Part shown: positions 23,041 through 34,600 of the stretch, one piece after another
Layout of the letters: every line of letters begins with the position of its first letter
Position numbering within the stretch: the stretch's first letter is position 1
Assembly (NCBI RefSeq): GCF_000485595.1
Contig: NW_014577464.1
Span: 92,662-135,301, forward strand
Source: Priapulus caudatus
Lineage: Eukaryota > Priapulida > Priapulimorpha > Priapulimorphida > Priapulidae
Length of the DNA: 42,640 bases
Direction of reading: 5' to 3'
Program-made: the position numbers and the translations under genes
The notes under the pieces: model-generated
Told to the model about the DNA's origin: nothing
The model's database searches: none
What the model saw: only the letters and a program-made list of their open reading frames with translations

Positions 23041-23256
23041 TGTGTTAAAAATGACATTTTTTGGAAATTTTTATGTGGCAATCAAAAAGGCAGCATGTAT
23101 ATGAAATTTTTTTAAACTTTTTATTGGGTAAATGCAGTTTTAAAGATCTTTTCAGTCTGCTATCTTCCAGCACATGGATGGATATATAGATATTTTCTTG
23201 TGCCCAAGCGTGATTAAGAACAAACTGCATGGTTCAATACTGAAGTGTTCAAATTC

Positions 23257-23305
23257 TTTTTAGTCAAACAAGGAAATAATTATTTCCTTAAGTTTTGACT
23301 AAAAA
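23257..23305. repeat. imperfect palindrome next to a splice acceptor
   Basis: TTTTTAGTCAAA (23257-23268) pairs with TTTGACTAAAAA (23294-23305), and AAGGAAATA (23270-23278) pairs with TATTTCCTT (23281-23289), with a small bulge between. It ends 16 bases before the first domain II exon, so it overlaps the branch-point region. Confidence 0.7.
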
Positions 23306-23321
23306 TCATTTTATACTCCAG

Positions 23322-26300
23322 GTATTTCCGGCTGGGTTTCGATTTGTTCATCCTGGTGAATGCCATCTTCCTTGGAGCAGGCTTCGACAAACTCGAGATA
23401 TTCTTCCTAGTGCTCTTCAGTCTTGAGATCTTGATGAAGTTGTATACGTTTGGCTGGACACTGTTCATCTCCAGGTTTTGGAACATGTAGGTGTATTTAC
23501 TAAAAGGCCTAGTCTCTGCTGCTTAAATAGCTACGATGTTAAACTTGAAAGTTTAATGATTCTGATTGCTAGTCACACATACAACTGTGTAGAATGTAAG
23601 TAGAGCACCAACGTTTAATATGCTTAATGTTTTTTCCGCCAGATTTGATTTCATTGTGATTGGAGGAGCTCTCGTTGGAACTCTGATAGAAGCTATGACT
23701 GGGGAATGTAAGTGCTGCTATCTTATTCTTTACAGATATAGGGAAATGATAATTCTACTACTGGAACAAGTACACTTAAGTATACTGATTAGTTGTTTCT
23801 ATTTTAATTTGATTTCACACCTAGCTGTATGTGTTTGTGTAGACACACGCATGCAGTCATATGTTAATCATTGTGTGATAGTTTATTTCAGTCATAATAT
23901 CACCTGTAAATATATATATATAATGAGAAAATTACAGATATATATATAGTATATACTATATAGTATTATATAGTATGATTTCCTCATACTTCAGTTTCGA
24001 TTTGATCTAAGCTTCATAAGAAAAAGTGGTAACTCGTACATTTTCATGAGATAGTAGTCGACCTGAGATGGCATCTGCTTGGCATCACATTTTACTGTAT
24101 GTTGAACTGCAAATGCACAGGTGCAAATGTATGGCTATCTAACAGAATTTCGTTTATTTAGTGGCATATCTCAGCCTACTGCTAGATATCCTTTTGGTGC
24201 TGCGAGTGGTCAGGCTTACCAAGACACTCTCCAACTATGAACGGTAAACTGGATAAAGAAACAAGCAATGTTCAAATTAGCTGTTAAAGGGACAGTATAT
24301 CCTCTAGGATTTTACTGCATACAACTGTACTTACTGTATAACAAATCGTCTATACCAGGGGCGTGTACAGGGGGGGGGGTCCAGGGGGTCCGGACCTCCC
24401 CCTGCTCGCGCAGAAAACGCATCTAAGGGGGTCTAATTTCAAAAAATTTCTGCGAGAATTTCCCCAGACCCCCCCTTCGCGTGCTCGCAAGTTTGGGTTA
24501 CGGTTAGACCCCCCCCCTGGTACAAATCCTGTACACGCCCCTGCAATACCCACACGTATTTGTTACCAGATACCTAATATAATTGCTATAATTAATTACA
24601 CATCAACGCTACGAAATTTGAATGGCGCCATGACACTCGCGACCGGGCTGCCACCCTGAAAAAGTTGCGTATTTGACAATTTATTTTGCACGTTACAGAC
24701 CGAGGGCTAATCACAAAAGTGCAATTATATTTATACCTAAATGCTATTTAACCGAACAATATTCATTTTAGGGCAAATTTATCCATATTATAACTGAAAC
24801 TATATGTCGTTTATAAGATATTACAATCCTTTTGCTTTTAAATTATAATAAATAAGAAACATCCTCAGTCTGTAGCCCTTGGCTGGAAAGTGGTTTTGCG
24901 CAACTTATCAGATCGTGCGCTTTGAGTGGCGCCACCGTCGTTGTAATCAAACTGTAGTCGTTAGTTTTAAAACATTTTTTAATAATATTTCTAATGGTGA
25001 TTGAACCATGAAACTTTTTATGTAGCATAATATTAACCTAAATTAACTGACAATAACCCTAGAACCTAGAGTAAACGATCCCTTTAAAGTAATCTTGCTG
25101 TTTAGTTGATTGTCATTCTATAACTAGACATTTATCGTAATAACAATTTTGTGGACTGAGGAATATTGAAGTCCCATTACATTACAACGATGTGAAGTTA
25201 ACCAAGCATTTATGGCTGCGTTAAATTCCCCATTAATTTTAATAAAGCGATTTATTTGCTGTGGATTCATGGATTCAAAGTTTCATGATGTTTGTGCAAA
25301 TTTTGCACCAAATGATGAATGAAAATAGTAAATAGTAGTTGATATATGACTCAGTTTCCATATAATATATTTAATCGTAGTTTATGCCTGCAGGTTTCAT
25401 GTTATTCTGTCTACGATGGTGAGCATCCTACCGTCTATCCTCACCTACGGCAGTGTGATATTTGTAAGTATTAAGTTAATTTAATTGAAATCTATATATA
25501 GCAGCATAAGCACATTACATTGCAACACCCGTCTTAATGCATGGATGTGGAGACCTTATGTGTATATGTTATTGGCTAGGTCTTATTTATTAGATTGTTA
25601 CCTTTAACAAGATAATTAATATTGATGTAATATATAGGCTTATCGTATCTGTATGCATGATTTTCCCATCTGCATTTGTCACTGCCAGGTCTTTTACTAC
25701 ATCTATGCTATTATTGGAATGGAGGTTTTTGGAGGATTGATTACTTACCATGGTTACGATGGGCTGAATGACACTGAACTGTTTTGTGGCAATGCAAAAC
25801 TGGAAGGCTCTGAATTCTACACATTGCGCTACTGCAACAATAACTTTAATGATTTCCTCAGTTCGATGGTGGTGCTCTTTGAGTTGACAGTTGTCAACCA
25901 GTGGCATGATATCCTTTAAGAGTATGCACGCATATGCCATTGCGATATACGATGATTATGTTCATTATTTTACTCAAATGCTTGCTATGCTATTTAGCAA
26001 AATTTTCGATTTTATTTATGCTTGTGTGTTGTACTATACTTAATGTTCAGTATTGAGAAAATGCCATTGGTACTCATCACAGTCTTTTTGTTTGTTTACA
26101 TTCATCTACAGATTTAATTCGTGTGAGGTTTCTCAATATAAAATAATTTAGAGCAACTTTAAATGAAATTGTGTGAGTTTCCTTAATCACGCACACTGAT
26201 CACTGAAGGCCACGTTCTCGTGACAAGCCGGGCTGCAAGGCTATACTTCATCAGTTTTTATATCATCTGCGTACTAATCTTGCTGAAGTACGTATGTTTA

Positions 26301-27913
26301 GGAATGAACTGTAGATAACGTATATGTTTGGGATTGTAACTATGGATGGCTATCTTGAGTGATGTTCCTCGGGTTGCCGCTCACACTCAAAATAGATTTA
26401 TGATGAATTGGAAGATCACTGAGTTTTTATTGGTCAAGAAATGTCGATTGTTGTGTGAGCAACTTTTCAAATTGTCTTGCAACATTTTGATTCATATTTA
26501 ACTTGCAATATTTATTGTAGTTGTGAAAGTATAACCATGAGACGTGAGGTTGGTTGTATACGTGTAACCAATAGCAACTCCAATTTGTTTTTCTCTGGTT
26601 AGCATCTTCACGGCGTTTGTGCTAGAAGCATTTCTTATCGAGTACTCCTTCTCTAAGAGCCAATATGAGACGGCAATTGAGCGAAAAATTTTCGACATGG
26701 GACTCGGATTCAAACAGTAAGTATGTGTACACCGTGCTTTTCATCAAGCAAATAGTTCACACAGGGTGGGATAGGGATGTATGCTGCTATCCTATTGCAG
26801 GGTGGAATGGATTTGGCAGTTTGTTCGACCCATCTACAAAATTCCCGCGTGAAACATTGGCATCTCGTGGAAATAAAACGACAAGAAAGACGATTGTTTT
26901 TTTAATGAATTTATCTTCAGAAAGATAGTGAATTCTCTTAAAAAGTAGTATTCATTTCCCATTTTCAAATATTTCAAATTTATCATCTGCTGTTCTTGAA
27001 GAATTTTGTTAGCACAGTGTCATCACAAATTGAACAAGTAGAGATTAAAGGGTAGTTGGATACTAGAAAGCCTGTCATCAATGAAGTTCGAAAATGCAAG
27101 CCCCTCTTCTTCCGGTTGACTCCACAATGTGGTGCCCTAATCACTAACCTCCCAGACTAGAGTCAATAAAGGAGGACAAGTGTGACCTAGTGACCAACAT
27201 GGAAGAAGATTTGGAGGAGGACAGACGGCCAGGTGCAATCTCCCAGTTCCTGACAGGTGGCACAAGAGCAGATTCACTGGAAAGTTTACCGGATCTGTCC
27301 TCAGAGTCTGGAATCAAATTCCACATTTCAAAATCGGGTGGGTTTGTTGATTAAGTGACACTTGTGTTCTAACTGCTGGTTTACGCTCTAGCTCCTAATC
27401 AAAATTATACACATCCGAATTAATTAATAAGCATTTTGAAAAAATAATTAACACAGCAATTAATGAACATTTCCATTGTGTCTGGAATTTATGACATATT
27501 CTGTTAATCAGCTTTATGTCCTTTCAGGGCATAGAAATATGGAGGTTCTTCTGCAGAGAATGTTTTCGGATTCTCTTAATGGAAAAATTCTGACCCTGGA
27601 AAGGTCGGAGACAGATGCCACACTGGTTCCACCCCCGATCACTGGCACTCCTCTGGAGGAAGCTGTGGAGGACGAGATAGTGGTAGAGAAAGCTGAAACT
27701 GTTGTAGAGAAGTCGGTACAGGGAGAGGGGGAGAATACCAAATGTGCTGTAGATGTGGCACAAGAAGATGACAGTTGCAGAGGTAAGTCGAAGTTGGATG
27801 TCAGGAGAGGTCTAGCGTATCCCAAGAGACCTAAGAGAAGTAAGAAAAAGCGGGAAACCACCAGTTTAAATATCGTTGATGATTCTTTGGATTTACCAGC
27901 AAGTGCTGTGTAG
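23322..27913 (+). CDS. TPCN3: two-pore channel (TPC3-like), domain II and C-terminus, nine exons
   Basis: Exons 23322-23486, 23643-23707, 24162-24243, 25394-25463, 25689-25908, 26197-26287, 26603-26716, 27156-27337 and 27528-27913 join in phase and end at TAG 27911-27913. They encode IIS1 (YFRLGFDLFILVNAIFLGAG), IIS2-S3, IIS4 with charges every third residue (VLRVVRLTK), IIS5, a pore exon with sequon NDT and filter FELTVVNQW, IIS6 (LILLNIFTAFVLEAF), then IEYSFSKSQYE and a long acidic tail ending in a basic patch (PKRPKRSKKKR). The first exon enters with two bases of a codon missing, so absent upstream linker exons must total 2 modulo 3. The intact IIS4 charges suggest voltage dependence (inference). 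The 385-base last exon has no conserved domain I recognise. Confidence 0.92.
24356..24543 (+). mobile_element. 188-bp MITE-like element with CAGGGGCGTGTAC ends, second copy
   Basis: Same ends and internal words (CGCGCAGAAAACGC, CTTCGCGTGCTCGCAAGTT, GGGTTACGGTTAG) as 4221-4391 and the same orientation, with about 17 extra internal bases. It lies in the intron after the IIS4 exon. A target duplication is not clear. Confidence 0.8.
25909..26196 (+). other. U12-type AT-AC intron in the TPC gene
   Basis: The donor is exactly ATATCCTTT (25909-25917), the U12 AT-AC consensus. The branch-point sequence TTCCTTAAT lies at 26179-26187, and AC closes the intron at 26195-26196, ten bases after the branch A. 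Splicing here, and not at any GT or AG, restores the frame NQWHVITEGHVLVTS across the pore-IIS6 junction. The intron is 288 bases. U12 introns are known in voltage-gated channel genes. All other junctions in this gene are GT-AG. Confidence 0.93.
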
Positions 27914-28023
27914 CAGCGTATAATGTAATAGTAATGATGAAATATAATACAAAATGTTTCGTGCATATTACGGCATAAATACAGCAATACCCTGCTTTCC
28001 ACTACACATAAGCAACGCATTCC

Positions 28024-28029
28024 AATAAA
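28024..28029 (+). terminator. poly(A) signal, TPC gene
   Basis: AATAAA 111 bases after the stop codon, the first canonical signal downstream. Confidence 0.65.
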
Positions 28030-28353
28030 AATGTTCATAGCTCTGTAACATGAATAACGTTTTCATATTGGCTCCCATTATAAAATTTTAAAATTCATTT
28101 CTCTGGGAATTTTAATTGCGAAAATAATGGTAATCTCCAGTTTCCCTTAACACAAGTGAAATTATGAATGTGAATACACATTGTTGAAGTCGTAGATTAA
28201 TTAATTACTAATAAATGTAACACAGCATGATATTATTAGTAGGGAAAGGGAGTTGGAGAAAATAAGAATTGGTCTCATTTACGTCGAATAAACTGGACGC
28301 AGTGCACTAAATGCAAGGTTAATTCCATGTAAACTGCAGATGTAGCTATATAG

Positions 28354-28773
28354 GAGGGGGGGAACGGGGGGGTACATTCCCACTTTCCCAGCAAAAAACA
28401 CCCCATATCCCAGTTCCCAGTAAAATAAAATCCCAATTCCCAGTTCCCAGGAAATTATGTAGACATGTTTCAGGAAATTCAGTAGTTTAGGTTTTCAAAC
28501 ACTACATAAATACTAATATTTACATAGTATTATTTATCTGGGCATAATTAATAAAAAAAATAATAAAAAAAAAAATTTAAAAAATATTAGCGCAGAAATT
28601 GAAATCCCGACGAATTGACACAATTTTCCCAGATCCCAGACAATTTTAGAGGGTGTTTCCCACGTCCCGATGGACTTCTATTCCCGAATCACGAAAAATT
28701 TATCTGACATTTCCCAGTTCCCAGGTAATTAAAATGGCCAATCCCGCGTCCCGAAATTACCCGTTCCCCCCCT
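28354..28773 (-). mobile_element. dispersed repeat, copy 2 (inverted relative to 16737-17158)
   Basis: Reverse complement of the 422-bp repeat in TPC intron 2 over its whole length, from GGAGGGGGGGAACGGG to CGTTCCCCCCCTC. Its flanks show only a weak possible duplication (ATATAG/ATAAAG). It lies about 330 bases past the channel poly(A) signal. Confidence 0.8.
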
Positions 28774-31260
28774 CATAAAGCTGTTTCCTGTCACGACAGG
28801 AAGCTGCCTCATCGGTTCATTATGATCGAGCGGTACCTTTCATTGCTGACCTGCCTGACTTGTTGGCAGTTTTAGCTTGCATATGTATAATTATTATATC
28901 AAATTTATTTTTTGAGGAGGATGCTTTTTGGGGTAGAGAAACCTGTTCATTCCTTAAATTTACATGGGTGATATCCATATCACGAGTTTACTGCTCATTA
29001 TATTAACACATTCCATATTGGTGACTTTCTTTGTTCCTTAATGCTGGGTATTGCTGTAAGTAAATGTTCATTTTGTTTTCGTAATTATCGTTGAGGATTA
29101 TATATATGCAGCTTTTAAGAGGCATTATTTTATGCTGTTATCGTTTTTAAAGTTTTCTATATGTACAATTCCTTTTGTGTCAAGCAGGAAAAACTGATCA
29201 CTACTTCAATTATTTGTTATGATATCAATCAAGTGCATAATACTCAAATAGAGAGCATGGGTAATTGTAACCTCATGCAAATTAGTGAAATTATTTGTAT
29301 CATTCACCAGACTGTTGTAACCAGTCATCATAATTATTGTCTTTACTGAGACAGGAGCGATCTGATGGGGTACCCCAAATCTCAGGTTACACTAAATATC
29401 TGGAGCTTTTCTCAGTTCGTAGTTTTGATGAATGACTTAGGTGTTTTCACTCTAATGTTATCGTTTATAAGGTGATATCACAAATGTAGACAACCAATTT
29501 CTCAAAAATAACAATAATGAATATAGAAATTTTTGTAGAAAAACAAATGGTTGCATATAGACTATAGTATAGGTAAATGCGTGTTAAAGTTGTTGATGAA
29601 CTGCTTGTTCAAAGTTAAGAATTAATCTAACAAGTGTGGTTTACGCTGAAATACTTCGTAAAACCTAGAGAGTTGTCATTGAATATTGATATCATTATTC
29701 AGATTTTTAGAATAAGTACATTTATAATTGTTGAATATGATTTTAACTGTGATCTGAAGTCTGAAAGACCAACGTCTGCCTTATTGACCATATAGTAAAG
29801 TTTAGTCAACTCATCTTTGTGAACTAATTGTGTTGTTAACTACATATATAAATATATATAGATCTATTTATGCATGTATCATCAGGACCTCACTTTAACA
29901 AAGTTGTTGCGATGAGCTCTTTATATCTTTATGAGCTTAATTCCCACGATAATTTATAATGATTATGTGTGTACCATGGATTTTATTGTAATTACGTAGG
30001 CATTACAAATAATTATAATGGGTTATTTTATCACGATTTACAATTGTTATATAATGTAAGATGGTATGATGAGGTGTGAATGACATATCAATGATTATTA
30101 AATTCTGCTGTGATTAATATAAGCACGAGATGTATCTTCGTTCCTTACGACATTAATTGCTTTTGACATTTCACGCACAGGCATCACGAAATAGCTATGA
30201 TATTATCCCACTTTCTACTATTTAAATTCAATTAAATGCATCCACCAGCGGCTTGTAATAACACGTGAATTATCTGGTTTATAGCTCTGGACCAAGATCT
30301 ATGTGAGTGCATCGCACTGAAAAAGGGTGCAGTTGTGGGACGGGAACGTGCATATGTACACTGACCTAATACTGCTGCTGATAGACGTGTTGGTAGTGTC
30401 CTGATCAAGTTTCGCTTGTCACAGCTACCAGCATTCTAATTGCTCCCTAGTGACTGGCCGCATACGCTGCAGCCCACGCTGTGATCACTGTTAGAGAAGC
30501 AGAGTTTTTCACAGGGATGGACCTTCGCTGAACGTTTCCGCATAGATTCAAGTTATATCTTAACGCCAGATCGTACCTGTAATAAAACTGATTTGGTTTC
30601 TAAAGTGGGGCGACATTGCTACACTCTTTATCGGAATGTAAAGTATTAGGTTTTAAAGTCAAGTGACTGCCATTTTACCAAGATGCGCAATTTCATGTTG
30701 ATGGGTCTATTGTAATTGCGAGTGTATTATACAAGTATTGCTCAAACACCTGCAACCAACATATGCGATGTCTCCATTTTTGACATTTCAAGTATTCTAA
30801 TTGGTATGTATATATCTTTATGAACATTTGCACGTGAAATGTTGCCTAACAGCATATTTGTCTTTATTATTAGTAAACTAATTATATGGAAATCATTCCC
30901 AATTCATTATTAACAAAATTATATATGTACTACGCATGTGTGAGAAGGGTTTCCCTTCTTCCACGTGTTATTTACTTATCTTTCTCAACTCTCTTCTTTT
31001 GCCTCGCATGCAAATGTATGACACTCAATTAGCACAATACGCTAAGGTTATGTATGTTCGTGTGCTTACGTATTTTTTCTGTGTTAACAAAATACACAGG
31101 TTTTTATGTTATAAAGGGACAGACATCATTGCAGCCCATGCACACTGACTGACTAAAGCCCAGAGCAGCTGTAGCAGTATTACGAGTGCAACCATAGTCG
31201 CCAGCGAAACCATGCATCAGCACGACCAGCTGAAAATAGACACCCGCAATTACGCAAGGG
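28774..31260. other. intergenic, no gene seen
   Basis: AT-rich sequence between the channel and kinase genes. Open frames (for example 29161-29349 and 30936-31148) have no domain or splice context. Regulatory elements may be present but none is recognisable. Confidence 0.6.
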
Positions 31261-31634
31261 TCTGAAGGTAGGCACCCAACTGCATGTTCTCTTGTCTGTG
31301 GCGCAGCAGAGACGGCGAGCACTCCGGCAGTGCGATACTCGGCGGCCGACGAGCGCGAGATAAAGTTACCTCTGCTGAGGCTTCCGCTCTCTTCCCTCCC
31401 TCTACCAGCTGCACAGTGTCGTAGCAAGGTCACACGCAGTGCGCGCGCGTGTGTGTATGTGTGTTGCCCGCGTAGTTCGCAGCAATCCTGTGCAACTCGT
31501 AACACTCCCTGCGATGATCTGCCCACAGTGAAGCCCTAGTGTGGAATAATTTGCTTCCTTCGCAGAAGTCTGTGATCGCTCGCGGCGATTTGAGCCGACG
31601 ACGCTGTGAAACGTGTCACAGAGGTTTGGAAGCC
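31261..31634 (+). promoter_or_regulatory. CpG-rich 5' region of the MRCK-type kinase gene
   Basis: GC content and CpG rise sharply from about 31280 and stay high to about 31950, spanning the first coding exon. There is a GT-rich patch at 31440-31465. A plausible 5'-UTR acceptor (CTTCCTTCGCAG) ends at 31565. No TATA box is clear. A CpG-rich promoter is inferred from position. Confidence 0.4.
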
Positions 31635-34600
31635 ATGGATCAGGAGGCGAAGCTCGGCCCCGAGGCCAGGCTGCGGCGGCTGGAGAGCATGTGGCTGAGG
31701 GGTCCGCGACAGCACCCGGGAGAGGTAGATATGATACCACCTATATGTATGACGCCCATCGCAGCAGGGATAGAGGCTCTAGCTGCAAGCTGCGCGATCG
31801 AGATCGGAGTCTCCATCGTGCGTACGGGGGAGTTTTCGGGGCTTCGGTGTGTGAATGTGCATAGCTGAGTGCAGACTGCCTCGGTTCCGGCCCCGTCTCT
31901 CGGTTTTTTGCGGCTGCATATCCTGCTCGCGTCTCCTCTCCCCCCATCTGCGTTACTCAAACAACATGTGGTGTATTTGCCGAGTCCATGTGTTACTGTC
32001 CTGGTTGAGCTGAGCTGTACAGATATCTCGACTCGAAATGTGAAGTGAAGAAATTCTTTGAATAGGCATTTATCGTAAAGATTTTTTTAAATAAAACTTT
32101 AACGCTCTTCAACTGCCTGCAGTAAAAACTTGCCAATGATTAGTGTGAATGTGATGATAGTAATTTTATTAATAATGAATTTATTATATATACAATCTAT
32201 ATATATATAATATTTTTATATTATATTATATATATCATAATAATTTATTTCTTGATGTTTTCTCATGCTCACTGTTATATCTTTCCTTTATCAATATTCG
32301 TGATCAGCTGTTTTCGTTCTAGGTTCTAAGTCTTGAGACCCTGATGGATATTCTTATCGTGCTGTATGAGGAATGCAGCCATTCCTCTCTCCGGCGTGAG
32401 AAGACACTCTCACAGTTTGCAGAAATAGGTATAAATTTCATATTGCGAAGTTCACCATGCTTTGCATTTCAAGAACGTTGACAGGAATAAATAATCGTAT
32501 GCATCTGTGCGTGGCAGGAAATAATACCATAGTAATTAACGTGAATATAATATGGGTAAATTAGTTAATTATTAGTGGAATCATTTATATACCCATATTA
32601 TATTCAATTATATTCATATTATTTTTTGAAATTGTTTCAACATGGAAACTATTAGTGACTATAATAGTTTCCATGTTGAAACAATTTCAAAAAATGAATT
32701 GCAGTGGGTCCACCTTCTCTTTCCTGTTAACGTGCCAGGATGCGTATGAGATAGGCTTTCTGTATTCTGGCCGTGTATACCACCACCCTGTATACTTACT
32801 TCTACACAGGCTGAACAGCTGCATGCACGTAAACAGTATGTGTGTGTGATCGGCCTGTTACGCATTGTATTGTAGTATCAGTGCCTGTTGACAGTCACGC
32901 GGTGGGAGTTACTGTGGGAGTTACGTAAATAGGAGCCGCATCACAGGATGGGTGTGTAGCAGCTTTGACCACAACACCAGCACACCACAGCGTCCGCAAA
33001 TAAGCAGCGCACGCGGACAGTGAGACTGGACCCATTAGCTACTGTTGTTGTTGTTTTCGGCGGGACTCTTGCCTGTTGGTACAGCCGGCCGGGGTCTTGG
33101 CTCCAAATCGAATCGGCTGCATGCAGACCCGAGGGGCACGAAAATAAACATCATGCGCTTACTACCAGCATCACAGGGGATCGGGCAATATAGACGTGCG
33201 TTTACTGTTCAGCACACACGCACAGTTTTAACGGCGCACATCTGATGCAGGATCTTGAATATCAAGCTAGGCATATTGTTTATAAATTCACGTGCTCAAT
33301 GCTGATGTCAGGTCTTTATGTTTCAAAATCAAAAACTGGAAGGAACACAAAGGTTTAAGCTGCAGTTATAATTTCTTGTTAGTAAACAGCATATAGGGTA
33401 GCGTTATCAACTAATAGTAACTGCTGAATGCACGAACACTTACACTGCAGGTTCATGGTGGTGGCATGATGGTGATGCCAGTTACAGTTATCAACACGTA
33501 CATCTGCATTTGGTTACTGCCTATGTATTTCTCCCTAAAGTCGCTGTAAATTTTTTTGAGGGAAGAGTGAACGTTTATTCAGTGAGTGAAGTCAGTACCG
33601 CATAAAAAACTATTAGGAGTTGAAATGGCATTAGGTAATGTGGCGTGGTTCCAGACAAAAAGCTCGGAGACATGGAAGCTGTCTTGTGGAACTGTGGCAT
33701 ATATAGAGTGATGCCAGGATTCTGGTCAGGGTGATAGCAATATGTCCATGTAGCACTGTGAACCAAGTTACAATTACGTTCCTTTAACGTTTAGGTGTTG
33801 GCTATTCACAGTGCAACACTAAACACTAAAAGAATAACACCCCCCCCCCTCCAAAAAAAAAACTGGGCAGTAATATGTAGGAAATATTACAGTATACTCG
33901 ATCAACTCAAAACGCACGTACGACTGTGATACATGAATTACAAGAAGATGATTACTGTCCAACTTCATATACCCACTTCATTCATAGGCAACATGCTGCC
34001 CTGACCTTGAACTTTGTCAGCAACCGCTGCAGACTAGCTCGAATTACTAAACTGGCCGTGTACTGATGTTTGATATGCAGGCAGCTTTATGCAGGCTGTA
34101 GATTTCCTGTCCACACGCATGAGCTCAGTGTAGGCCTACGACCTTCTCACTGATACTATCACGTTTTCTCACTCGTCCTGCACAGCCAGCTATATAGCAG
34201 TAATACGATCTGTCCGCTTTGAAACGCGGCTTCAGCAGTTACTATTCGGGAACTCGCTTTTTCGAATTCCCAATGATGACGTCAACCCTGAAGGCTGCCA
34301 GGCCAACGCAGTACTGCCAGGCAGAATGTAGCAGTATACTTACTTATCTGCAGTCCCGAGATGCTGTAAGAAGGCTTATTTGTGCTTTTGCTCCCATCCA
34401 TCGGTGCACAAGTAACTTCATTATACTGAGGCCTGTGAATTAATGTAGTCTGCGCTAATGTAGTGCGCATGCATGTGCGTGAAACCTGCAACCCCTCTTC
34501 CGATGTTCCGTCATGATGAGACTGTGTTTAAGGAATGTGTAAAAGTGGATCCCGATCTGTAACAACTTTTGCATTTTTAATCTTCTGGAACTGTTTATTC

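Noticed and set aside
27514-28038. Long minus-strand open frame (174 codons)
   Set aside because: It is antisense to the last TPC exon, whose + frame continues the channel in phase; the minus frame is a shadow of acidic codons.
31402-31960. Several open frames on both strands around the MRCK start
   Set aside because: CpG-rich sequence lacks stops; only the frame from 31635 continues in phase into kinase exons.
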